From positions 47,291 through 111,290 of the forward strand of contig RDOA01000009.1 of assembly GCA_011364925.1 (NCBI GenBank): a DNA stretch of 64,000 nucleotides, read 5' to 3'. A program made the position numbers and the translations under genes. Source of the stretch: Promethearchaeota archaeon (GTDB lineage: Archaea; Asgardarchaeota; Lokiarchaeia; Sigyniarchaeales; SOKP01). Under the pieces are notes generated by a model. That model did not search any database, had not been told where the DNA came from, and saw only the letters and a list, made by a program, of their open reading frames with translations. This document shows positions 56,145 through 64,000 of this stretch, piece by piece (position 1 is the first letter of the stretch; every line of letters starts with the position of its first letter).

Positions 56145-57962
56145 ATGCATATTGGTAAAATCCAGAAAGGTTGGAAGGAACTATCTGAAGAAGTAATTCA
56201 AACTGGGAAATGTGTGTATTGTGGAGCGTGCGGAGCTTTCTGTGCTAACATTAAATTTGACAAAGAAAAAGAGATTCCCATTGAAGATGGATCTTGTAAA
56301 GATGTTAACACATGTAAAGACGGTTACGGTCTTTGTTATAATCTTTGTCCAAAAACTGAAACTGAAGTTATTCCTTCATCCCTATTAGATAAATGGGTTT
56401 TTGGAAAAAAGCATGACAAGATTTTGGGGCACTATCTAGAAATCACTTCAATAAAACTTACAGATAAAGCCAGAGAGAGCATACCAGAAAATGCTGGACC
56501 GTTATCAGGATTATTGTGGTTAGCGATGCAAAACGGTTTAGTTGATGCTTCGATCATTACTGATAAAGACGGTAATTTTAGACCTTTTCCTATGATCGCT
56601 CAAAATTCGCAAGAAATTTTCAAAGGATCTGGATATAAACCAAGCCAAGGTCCAATGCTTTCACTTTTAGGAGATGCTATCAACCGAGAAAACGTAAATA
56701 TTGCAGTCGTAGGAACTCCTTGTCAGATTCAAGCTCTAAGGAAATTACAGAACCATCCCGCATTTGATTACGAGGCTTACGATTTAGTATCTTTAGCTAT
56801 CGGAACATTCTGCTTTGGAACATATTATAATCAGTTGCTGGAGAAGGTTTATAAAGAGTATGGAATCAATACAAGCGAGATAAGTAAAATCGACACTGAT
56901 AAAGAGAATTTTAAACTGATGGTGCATTGTAATTCGACGGCAAAGGATATCCCGTTAAACTATTTATACGATACAGCAGTTAGAAAAGCTTGTTTTTCTT
57001 GTTCTGATTACACCGCATCGTTCGCAGATTTATCAATCGGAAAATTTGGCAGTAAAGAGGGGTGGAACACTGTAATTGTCAGAACAGAAAAAGGTAAAGA
57101 GGTTTTGGGTTTAGCCGTTGAAAAAGGTTTCATCGAAAAAGTACCTTTAGAAAATACGATGAAGGAACTTGTCTTAGAACTGACCAGAAACAAAACAGAG
57201 ATAGTAAAAATAGAATCTATTACAAAACACTCCTCAGAAATAAGAAGTTTTTTAATTAGAAACTCTAGGATTGCTGATGCTTATAAACCAGGCATGTTTG
57301 TAATTTTATGGCTTCCTGATTACGACTTTCTACCAATGTCCATCTCGGGCTTACAAGAAGACCTCATCGAAATAACGGTTAAAAAAGTCGGAGATGGAAC
57401 TAGGAAACTGTTCGAATTAAATGTAGGGGACTCAATTGGAATAAGAGGCCCTTTTGGTAATTCATTTACTTATGAAGATTCTAATAATATCCTTGTTGTT
57501 GGAGGAGGAATGGGAATCGCAGCACTAACTACTTTAATAGAAGTTCTAAACAAGAAAAAGGCAAATCTACAAGTGGCGATTGGAGCGAAAGACGAGGATT
57601 CCTTGATATTCGGAGAGCGATTATTGGGATTGATTCCAAATACGATGTGCACTACGGAAGATGGATCTATAGGTAAGAAATGCTTAGTGACAGATCCGGT
57701 TGAAGAACTAATTAATAAAGAGAATTTTGACACAATATTTACATGCGGACCAGAAGTTATGATGAAAAAAGTGCTTGAACTAGCAGATTCTAAAAATATT
57801 CAAGTTCAAGCTAGTTTAGAAAGAAAAATGAAATGTGGATTAGGACTTTGCGGCTCTTGTTGCATAGGAGAAGGTAACAACATCACTGTATGCAAGGATG
57901 GACCTGTCTTTAAGTCAAATCAGTTAAAGAGTTTTCCTCAATTTGGGACTTATAAAAAATAA
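56145..57962 (+). CDS. FrhB-like domain fused to a PyrK-type flavin reductase
   Basis: A 605-residue fusion and last gene of the kor operon. Residues about 1-350 are of the F420-hydrogenase beta (FrhB) type: CVYCGACGAFC near 24-34, GYGLCYNLCP near 62-71, then PLSGLLWLAMQNGLVDA and VVGTPCQIQALRKL. Residues about 365-605 are a ferredoxin-reductase module like PyrK: a flavin region RIADAYKPGMFVILW, GGGMGIAALTTLIE for NAD(P), TCGPEVMMKKVLEL, and a 2Fe-2S end CGLGLCGSCCIG. It would link Kor electrons to F420 or NAD(P). No break is seen at the junction. Confidence 0.88.
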   Translation: MHIGKIQKGWKELSEEVIQTGKCVYCGACGAFCANIKFDKEKEIPIEDGSCKDVNTCKDGYGLCYNLCPKTETEVIPSSLLDKWVFGKKHDKILGHYLEITSIKLTDKARESIPENAGPLSGLLWLAMQNGLVDASIITDKDGNFRPFPMIAQNSQEIFKGSGYKPSQGPMLSLLGDAINRENVNIAVVGTPCQIQALRKLQNHPAFDYEAYDLVSLAIGTFCFGTYYNQLLEKVYKEYGINTSEISKIDTDKENFKLMVHCNSTAKDIPLNYLYDTAVRKACFSCSDYTASFADLSIGKFGSKEGWNTVIVRTEKGKEVLGLAVEKGFIEKVPLENTMKELVLELTRNKTEIVKIESITKHSSEIRSFLIRNSRIADAYKPGMFVILWLPDYDFLPMSISGLQEDLIEITVKKVGDGTRKLFELNVGDSIGIRGPFGNSFTYEDSNNILVVGGGMGIAALTTLIEVLNKKKANLQVAIGAKDEDSLIFGERLLGLIPNTMCTTEDGSIGKKCLVTDPVEELINKENFDTIFTCGPEVMMKKVLELADSKNIQVQASLERKMKCGLGLCGSCCIGEGNNITVCKDGPVFKSNQLKSFPQFGTYKK

Positions 57963-57974
57963 TTATATTTATTT

Positions 57975-58841
57975 TTACTTCTCCGGGATACTATTTGAGC
58001 AAGATACACCTACTTGACATAAACCGCAACCATAGATATTAATTCCGTAATTTTCCTTAATATATGGAATTGTACCCATAACATGTTTAGAACACAACAT
58101 TTTATCGTGACCTCTTTCAAGGCTTATTGCTTTAACGGGACAACGGTCAATGCAATCACCACATTTAGTGCAATATTCGTATGGATCCGAAGGTCTTTTT
58201 TTAGCATCAGAAGACAATTCATAGTTAACGATTATACTTCCACACCTCATTGCTTTTCCCCGTGCGTTGATAAAACCATCAGATAATCCAAATGAACCTA
58301 ACCCCGCGGCGAAACAACAATGTCTGTGGGACCAATTCGAAGCCCAAACTTTACGATTGATTTTAAACAATTGCTTCTCGTTTGTAGGAGCCATTGAATT
58401 AATGCCAATTTTTTTTAGTTCTTCAATTAAGTGTTTTTGAATGCTCACGTTAGCTTCTTCCCCGAACAGGCGCGTGTTAGCCCATCGCTCGGAAGGCATT
58501 TCTTTAGAATATATGAGGTTTTCATCTTTAGTTTTCACATTTATCGGGAGGATATAAGCGACGACAAACAAACTATTTGTAAGGAGAGGTATATCGTTAT
58601 TTTCACAATACCAGGTAAATGCTTCTTCTGGAGTGAGATAAAATTCACCTATAATCTCCTTATATTTGCTGAAGATGGGATCGTCTCCACGCACAAATCC
58701 AACGAGAACATCTGGTTCAAAAAAGTAGGAATTGTCCACCTTTTTCATCCTATTCCTCTCGTCTTTTTCCAAAAAACTGTTAATCTTCTCTAAAAACCAA
58801 TCTTTATTTATACCCATAAGTAAGTAAAACCTTCTCAACAC
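57975..58841 (-). CDS. QueG-like double 4Fe-4S protein
   Basis: A 288-residue protein related to epoxyqueuosine reductase. The C-terminal half has two cluster motifs, YCTKCGDCIDRCPVKAI near 222-238 and YGCGLCQVGVSC near 269-280. The central region HRHCCFAAGLGSFGLSDGFI also fits QueG-type proteins. The N-terminal 150 residues differ from standard QueG, and the family has members not tied to queuosine, so a tRNA role is uncertain. It is convergent with the kor operon. Confidence 0.75.
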   Translation of the reverse strand: MLRRFYLLMGINKDWFLEKINSFLEKDERNRMKKVDNSYFFEPDVLVGFVRGDDPIFSKYKEIIGEFYLTPEEAFTWYCENNDIPLLTNSLFVVAYILPINVKTKDENLIYSKEMPSERWANTRLFGEEANVSIQKHLIEELKKIGINSMAPTNEKQLFKINRKVWASNWSHRHCCFAAGLGSFGLSDGFINARGKAMRCGSIIVNYELSSDAKKRPSDPYEYCTKCGDCIDRCPVKAISLERGHDKMLCSKHVMGTIPYIKENYGINIYGCGLCQVGVSCSNSIPEK

Positions 58842-58912
58842 TTAAATGATAAACTTTTCTAATTTACATATAAATTTAATTTCCCTTTAACTTTAATCAA
58901 CAATTCTTATGC

Positions 58913-59413
58913 TTATACTTGTGATATACTCCATTTATTTAGCTTTAACTTACATGTTAGACAGTAGGATGCTTGCATTTGATGGACATCATAAATATTA
59001 TTTGAGGGGGCCATTGAGCAGGGAGATTGACAATGTGTTAGTCCAAATACATGGCCAATTTCATGCAATATGACCTTGTGCAAGTTCTCGATATTGTTTT
59101 CAAGCCTAAAAGTAGATATTACTGAACCAGCATTTGGAACTCCGATCCCAAACACATAGTTTAAATCTCTGAGATAAATGTCCTCTGAGATTATCGTTAA
59201 AACAATTCTGTTGAATCTTTTTTTCACTACATAATCAAAAAGACATTCTACATTATATTGATTGCGAGAAGCAATCCAACACTCTTTAGGGACATCAAAA
59301 TTTTGATCTAGAATAACATCCTTTAAAAAAGTAAAATTTTTGGACATAAAAACTTCTAAATCAGGGAGATTCAACTCTGAAACTCGAGATTCGACTAGAA
59401 TATAAAGTTTAAT
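58913..59413 (-). CDS. amzA: Archaemetzincin metalloprotease
   Basis: A zinc protease of about 166 residues. The signature HEIGHVFGLTHC supplies three zinc histidines, and the following C-x3-C, with CSMAPSN and CLTC, supplies the four cysteines of the second zinc site. Both are typical of archaemetzincins. The open frame begins at a TTG (59440), but a GGAGG at 59423-59427 lies 9 bases before an ATT at 59413, after which the protein reads like the usual N-terminus (KLYILVES). An ATT start is therefore preferred. Its substrate is unknown. Confidence 0.87.
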   Translation of the reverse strand: MKLYILVESRVSELNLPDLEVFMSKNFTFLKDVILDQNFDVPKECWIASRNQYNVECLFDYVVKKRFNRIVLTIISEDIYLRDLNYVFGIGVPNAGSVISTFRLENNIENLHKVILHEIGHVFGLTHCQSPCSMAPSNNIYDVHQMQASYCLTCKLKLNKWSISQV

Positions 59414-59510
59414 TCTTGAATACCTCCAAATTAATTCCAAAATTCGTTTAATTTTTATTTAACTTTATTTTACTAAAGTTTAATTTCTTTTATTGTTTCT
59501 TTTTGATAAA

Positions 59511-60461
59511 GTGGAGAACTATAATCTTAAAAAAGGAATAATATACGCTTCAATTTGTATATTCACAATTGGCCTCCAACCAGTAATTACAATTGCTCGA
59601 CCCAGTGTAATTGATCCCTACTTATTTGGAGCTATTACTGCTCTCTTTGAAGCAATTTTACTATTACCGATATTCTTATTAGAAAATAATAAATTGAAGA
59701 GAAGTTTAAAAGGTGATCCTTTACTAGATAAAAAAACTCTTTCCTTAATTCATGGTTGGAAAAAAAAGTCAAATATAAGAACCATCGCAATAATAGGATT
59801 AACATTTAGCGTAGTTCCAATAATGCTATATATTGGTTATGATCTTGCGGGGGGAATTTTGTCGAGTTTGACTATGAAATCAGAAATAATTTTTGCTTTA
59901 ATGTTTGGATATTTATTTTTACGAGAGAAAATCAATAAAATTCAAATTTTATTTTGCTTTGTTTTATTTTTTGGTTTGGTTATCGCGATTACAGGTGGTT
60001 CGTTCAACTTACTTGAGTTTAATTTAGGTGTTTTTATTCTTCTCGTAAGCACAGCCTTGTTTACTCTTGTTCATACGCTTACAAAAATAAGCTTTGAAAG
60101 AAATGAATTATATCCATCCCAGGTAGTATTTATTCGAAATGTATTGTCTGGGATTATCTTAATTATATTTTACATTTCCTTTTTTCCTCTATCTAATCTA
60201 TTATTGTTATTTGATCCTCTAAATTTTGCATTTTTTATAATAATGAGTGTAGATTATGGCCTCAGTTTATATCTTTGGTATAAAGCTCTAACCTATATAG
60301 AAATTGGGAAAACAACTATCATAATGTCATTAACCCCGATTGTTTCTTCGGTATTTTCGGTCTTAATCCTTGGTGCAGTTTTTACTCCTTTTCACTTGAT
60401 TGGAATAATTATCGTAATCTTTTCCATTATTATGATTGTAAAAGGGAAAAAAAGTAATTAA
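59511..60461 (+). CDS. EamA/DMT family transporter
   Basis: A drug/metabolite transporter of about 316 residues with ten membrane helices in two EamA halves. The first helix has IGLQPVITIARPSVIDPYLF and the last reads LIGIIIVIFSIIMIVKGKK. The GTG at 59511 is preferred over the TTG at 59493 because the resulting N-terminus, MENYNLKKG, lines up with MSNNLRKG of the paralogue at 62117. Substrate unknown. The gene diverges from the archaemetzincin gene. Confidence 0.87.
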   Translation: MENYNLKKGIIYASICIFTIGLQPVITIARPSVIDPYLFGAITALFEAILLLPIFLLENNKLKRSLKGDPLLDKKTLSLIHGWKKKSNIRTIAIIGLTFSVVPIMLYIGYDLAGGILSSLTMKSEIIFALMFGYLFLREKINKIQILFCFVLFFGLVIAITGGSFNLLEFNLGVFILLVSTALFTLVHTLTKISFERNELYPSQVVFIRNVLSGIILIIFYISFFPLSNLLLLFDPLNFAFFIIMSVDYGLSLYLWYKALTYIEIGKTTIIMSLTPIVSSVFSVLILGAVFTPFHLIGIIIVIFSIIMIVKGKKSN

Positions 60462-60468
60462 TAATGGA

Positions 60469-60768
60469 TTACGTTAAATCTTGACCACAATGGGGGCAAA
60501 TCTTTAAATTTTCTTCTATTTTTTCACCACAATAGGTACAGAAGTTCGCAGCCGTTTCCGTTTTCTTATCCTTTTTTTTATAATATTTGGCGGAATAAGG
60601 ATTATCAGAGCTTATGCCCTCGCCTAGTTTAGAACGGCCAGTAAACATTTTAACAACGAAGTATATTATGACAATAAACACAATAACAAAAACAATGATT
60701 ATGACTATAATCATTATTGCGAAGGGTCCAAATAAATTGAAAGGATCAAACATATTTTTTTTTTTCAC
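60469..60768 (-). CDS. Membrane-anchored zinc-ribbon protein
   Basis: A 99-residue protein. One long membrane helix occupies about 12-42 (FAIMIIVIIIVFVIVFIVII). A cytosolic part of about 35 residues leads to a C-terminal zinc ribbon, CTYCGEKIEENLKICPHCG. Proteins of this form are common and of unknown function. Confidence 0.7.
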   Translation of the reverse strand: MKKKNMFDPFNLFGPFAIMIIVIIIVFVIVFIVIIYFVVKMFTGRSKLGEGISSDNPYSAKYYKKKDKKTETAANFCTYCGEKIEENLKICPHCGQDLT

Positions 60769-60835
60769 CTATTTTTTTGGAATGTTGTTTCTAATCATTA
60801 TGTTGATTAAGGATTAATAAATAAATTCCTTATAT

Positions 60836-62005
60836 TTACTTTAAATTTTCTGATAATGGATATTCTCCAAACTGATGTGCTGCTTCTATCATCCACTTTA
60901 ACCGTTCTACGGACATTTGTGGATGAAAATTAGCAGGTGATAACATAGCACCACCATTTGGACCTAATGCTTTAATTGCATGCTTTACAGCGGCTACAAC
61001 TTCCTCTTTAGTACCCTTGACGAGAACATGACGAGTATCAATATTTCCTGATAAGCAAATTTTATCTCCAACCTTTTGCTTTGCCATATTTAAATCTACT
61101 AAAGGAGGTTCCAAGCATTGTAATCCATCGAAACCGCATTCTACAATGAAGTCAAGTTGACTAGTAACGTCTCCATCTGTATGCAGAATATACTTACTTC
61201 CCCAACTATGAATGGCTTCTGCTACTTCTTGATAACATGGTTTAACGTACTGCTCGAAATATTTAGGATTGATCATAGGTCCTCCACTATGGGCAATATC
61301 TCCGCCCTCCAAGAAAATTTTAGCGCCAGAATCGTGATACGCTTTAAATGTTGTTAGCGTATAATCCGTCGTAAACCTGAAGCGTTCTTTGATCAATTCA
61401 GGATCATTTCTTAGCGCTCGCGCAAACGCTTGCATTCCCATGCCCTGCCAAACTGGAGGAAAAATGGATGTTAAAGCGTTTTGAGCGAATATACATATTT
61501 CATCCTTGATATCGCGGCATTTTCTCAATACTCCCTTGTAAAACTTTTTTGCTTTGTTATACTCATCTCTCAAATCAGGTTTAGGATACGCTTCCCAATC
61601 TTTCCTATCTTTAATATACCCCCCGTAATAATCGGGATAAGGATTTCCGTCAATATTTCGGATTTTATGTCTCTTTCCAAACACATCCGTCATTTCTTCC
61701 AAGCTTTCGAAAATGAAAGGGATATATTGTATTCCAACACCGTCAAATCCTAGAGCTTGCCCAGCTCTTACACATTTTGCAAATACTGAGATTTCGATAT
61801 CGTCGAGTATTTCATTTATTTTTTCAACATATTCATGGGGATATTTTTCTTCTAACTCGTCAAATACATCATAAGCAGTTCGTTTTGGAGGTCCTAAGAT
61901 TTGATCTGCGACATTTCCATCTATATTGATTGTGTGCGTTGGAATTCTATCTGGTTCTTCAAGATTAAGCGCTACCCAAATCCGTTCGAAACTTTTCATA
62001 ATCAT
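60836..62005 (-). CDS. Uroporphyrinogen decarboxylase family protein (methyltransferase-like)
   Basis: A 389-residue protein of the UroD/MtaA barrel family. HTDGDVTSQLDFIVECGFDGL near 276-296 holds the His and Asp of the family, and LSGNIDTRHVLVKGTKEEV near 319-337 is the closing motif. The N-terminus (RIWVALNLEEPDRIPTH) is that of the non-haem subgroup, which includes cobamide methyltransferases such as MtaA and CmuA. The substrate is unknown. It lies between the two EamA transporter genes and shares no strand with them. Confidence 0.85.
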   Translation of the reverse strand: MIMKSFERIWVALNLEEPDRIPTHTINIDGNVADQILGPPKRTAYDVFDELEEKYPHEYVEKINEILDDIEISVFAKCVRAGQALGFDGVGIQYIPFIFESLEEMTDVFGKRHKIRNIDGNPYPDYYGGYIKDRKDWEAYPKPDLRDEYNKAKKFYKGVLRKCRDIKDEICIFAQNALTSIFPPVWQGMGMQAFARALRNDPELIKERFRFTTDYTLTTFKAYHDSGAKIFLEGGDIAHSGGPMINPKYFEQYVKPCYQEVAEAIHSWGSKYILHTDGDVTSQLDFIVECGFDGLQCLEPPLVDLNMAKQKVGDKICLSGNIDTRHVLVKGTKEEVVAAVKHAIKALGPNGGAMLSPANFHPQMSVERLKWMIEAAHQFGEYPLSENLK

Positions 62006-62116
62006 TAATGTAAGGAGTGAATCAATAATAACATTTTTCTTTATGTTAGGAATAGGACTTTAATTGTCTCCCTTAAAGTAAAACTTTTTAATTTTTACCA
62101 GCTTTTCTTAGGTATC

Positions 62117-63058
62117 TTGAGTAATAATTTAAGAAAAGGTTTAATATCCGGAGTTATTGGAACAATACTTATTGGATTCCAACCAATTATTGCGATTTCG
62201 GCTAAAACAATCGACTCCCACGCTTTTGCAGCCATGACCTGCTTAATCGAAGCAATTCTCTTTCTTCCCATCATGGCTTTAGAGAGTCAAATAAACAAGA
62301 GGAAAGTGCGAGTAGGCACAGAATTAAAAACAAATAACTCGCTTTTAGCAAATTGGAAAAAATATTTTTGGTTATTAATATTCCTTGGAATTATATTTAG
62401 TGTAAATCAACTTCTTTTTTTTGTTGGATACCGATTAGCAGGGGCAATTAATGGATCATTAACTCAAAAAACTTCTGTGTTCTTTGGATTATTTTACGGC
62501 TTTCTATTATTAAAAGAAAAAATTTCAAAAATTCAAATTATTTTTTCAATCGTTCTGTTTTTCGGGTTAGTAATAGCAATAACTCAAGGTTCATTAGATT
62601 TTCTCAGGTTAAACATCGATATTTTAATAGGTGTAGTGCTTATATTATTAATTACAGCTTTATGGATGTTGGGTCATACTCTAACAAAACAATTTTTTAG
62701 TCGTAAGGATTTCACACCGACTCAAATGGTTTTTATTCGAAATATTTTGAGTGGGTTCATATTGATCTCAACTTTTTTCATTTTTTCTCCAAATAACTTA
62801 AGTGTCTTCTATGATCCATATAATTGGTTCTATTTTGTATTGATGGGAACTGTTTATGGATTTGGATTATTCTTCTGGTATAAAACATTATCGTATTTGG
62901 ATGTGTCGAACGCTACAATAGTTTTATCTCCCACTCCAATTGTTACCGCCATATTTGCCACATTATTATTAGGAGACTCTTTCACACCATTTCATCTAAT
63001 TGGTTCTATAATTGTTATCTGTTCTATTGTTATTATAGTCAAACTAAAAAAAGAATGA
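62117..63058 (+). CDS. EamA/DMT family transporter (paralogue)
   Basis: A 313-residue, ten-helix transporter closely related to the one at 59511; both share the helix with GFQPIIAIS or GLQPVITIA, the segment FGLVIAIT, and the end TPFHLIGSIIVI. The start is a TTG; no ATG occurs until residue 40 or so, which would remove the first helix. Duplication of the transporter around the UroD-family gene is suggested. Substrate unknown. Confidence 0.87.
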   Translation: MSNNLRKGLISGVIGTILIGFQPIIAISAKTIDSHAFAAMTCLIEAILFLPIMALESQINKRKVRVGTELKTNNSLLANWKKYFWLLIFLGIIFSVNQLLFFVGYRLAGAINGSLTQKTSVFFGLFYGFLLLKEKISKIQIIFSIVLFFGLVIAITQGSLDFLRLNIDILIGVVLILLITALWMLGHTLTKQFFSRKDFTPTQMVFIRNILSGFILISTFFIFSPNNLSVFYDPYNWFYFVLMGTVYGFGLFFWYKTLSYLDVSNATIVLSPTPIVTAIFATLLLGDSFTPFHLIGSIIVICSIVIIVKLKKE

Positions 63059-63277
63059 AGATTATATTTTGTCTAATTATACTATATATAAATATATATT
63101 AGTATATTTTTCAGAAAAATAGCTTTTAAGTCAATTTATAAAGGATATAATCGCATTAATAACATTTATATAGTGAGGGTGAATAGTAATTAATATACAA
63201 AAATATATAAACTATAGAAATTTTAAACTTGAAATTCAATACCTTATTTACTTTTAGATTTTAAAGGAAGTTATATT

Positions 63278-64000
63278 ATGATAGATGGTAGTATAATCAC
63301 AGTAAGAAATTTAAAGAAGTATTTTGGTGAAGTAAAAGCTGTAAATGGTATTTCTTTTGATGTTCGTAAAGGTGAAATTTTTGGTCTTTTAGGACCTAAT
63401 GGAGCGGGAAAAACTACAACGATAAAACTTCTTTTGGGATTACTTGAACCTTTAGAGGGAGAAATCAGTATATTGGGATTAAATCCTGAACGGGAAGAGG
63501 TCTTAATGAAAAAGAATGTAGGGTATGTTTCAGAAGAACCTCTTATCTTTAAGTCTTTAGCCCCGAAAGATTTGTTTAATTTTGTAGCTTCGATTCGTAA
63601 ATTAGATCCAAAGGAAGCTACAAAACGAGTGCAAGAGTATTTGGAGAGTTTTGGGGCAACAGAATATTATTCACAGCTAATAGCCTCTTTATCGCATGGG
63701 AACAAACAAAAAATGCAAATCATTTCCTCAATACTCCACGATCCCGAGCTCTTGATATTAGACGAACCAATCTCTGGACTTGATGCAAAATCGGTGCGAG
63801 TATTTAAAGAAATTTTAGATATGCATATTGAAAGAGGAGGAGCTGCACTTTTTTCAACTCATATAATGGAAGTCGCCGAAGAATTATGCGATCGGATTGC
63901 TATAATCAATAAAGGTAAAATTGTAGGTATTGGAACAATCGAAGAACTTAGAAAACAAGCAAATAAATTGGGAGCAAGTCTAGAAGATGTATTTCTTCGG
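63278..64000 (+). CDS. ABC transporter ATP-binding protein (cut by window end)
   Basis: The frame is open from the ATG at 63278 to the window end, 241 codons. An AAAGGAAG ribosome site lies 8 bases upstream. Walker A is GPNGAGKTTT near 42-51, the signature is LSHGNKQK near 143-150, Walker B is LLILDEP near 163-169, and the switch histidine is in FSTHIME near 197-203. The start YFGEVKAVNGISFDV is the A-loop side. It is of the ABC-2 exporter type (NatA/CcmA-like). A permease gene is expected to the right. Confidence 0.93.
   Translation, partial: MIDGSIITVRNLKKYFGEVKAVNGISFDVRKGEIFGLLGPNGAGKTTTIKLLLGLLEPLEGEISILGLNPEREEVLMKKNVGYVSEEPLIFKSLAPKDLFNFVASIRKLDPKEATKRVQEYLESFGATEYYSQLIASLSHGNKQKMQIISSILHDPELLILDEPISGLDAKSVRVFKEILDMHIERGGAALFSTHIMEVAEELCDRIAIINKGKIVGIGTIEELRKQANKLGASLEDVFLR

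Noticed and set aside
1..64000. tRNA or rRNA genes
   Set aside because: No cloverleaf with GTTCRANNC-type arms or rRNA-like block was recognised in the intergenic gaps; a tRNA search tool could still find one with an intron.

Overview
The window reads as a chromosomal piece of an Asgard archaeon, most like the Lokiarchaeia and relatives. The DNA is strongly AT-rich. Archaeal information and nucleotide-metabolism genes (ATP-dependent DNA ligase, HisS, AMP phosphorylase, PyrF) lie beside Asgard-type eukaryote-like proteins: a gelsolin-like domain protein, probable longin/roadblock-like proteins, HEAT plus leucine-rich-repeat proteins and a TPR protein. Selenocysteine is decoded in HdrA and MvhD, which also fits Lokiarchaeia-like genomes. 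No rRNA, tRNA or CRISPR array was seen. Taxonomy is inferred from gene content only.

Layout. 1-6 kb: the 3' end of a longin/winged-helix type gene, then a 1435-residue surface protein overlapping by one base a full paralogue of that gene. 6-18 kb: a divergent RuBisCO-like protein, three HEAT-LRR paralogues, a zinc-ribbon protein, HisC, a gelsolin-like protein, DNA ligase and a glycosyltransferase. 18-25 kb: a complete acetone carboxylase operon (beta, alpha, gamma), with an AMP phosphorylase gene just upstream on the same strand. 25-28 kb: M24 peptidase, a TPR/beta-sandwich protein and a membrane protein.

28.3-30.8 kb: an hdrA-mvhD operon that looks broken under the standard code but is intact when five in-frame UGA codons are read as selenocysteine, each at a position where relatives carry cysteine. 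A hairpin starts directly after the last stop and is the best SECIS candidate. 31-40 kb: PyrF, two MFS transporters, a bacterial-looking DUF4256 gene, and a pair made of an opine-type dehydrogenase and a B12-binding, mutase-like protein. 40.3-42.9 kb is a very AT-rich, gene-poor accessory stretch with a broken winged-helix remnant, a long hairpin and an orphan AbiEi-like gene.

42.9-64 kb: a GltD-like oxidoreductase, HisS, a D-amino-acid lyase with RidA, a tungsten-type aldehyde:ferredoxin oxidoreductase, a split UxaA-type dehydratase, a LUD/CCG iron-sulfur pair, a four-subunit 2-oxoacid:ferredoxin oxidoreductase followed by an FrhB-flavin reductase fusion, a QueG-like protein, an archaemetzincin, two EamA transporters around a UroD-family protein, and the start of an ABC transporter ATPase cut by the window end.

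Taken together the metabolism is anaerobic and ferredoxin-centred: amino acids and 2-oxoacids are oxidised by AOR and Kor-type enzymes, and electrons are routed through HdrA/MvhD, LUD/CCG and FrhB-type modules.
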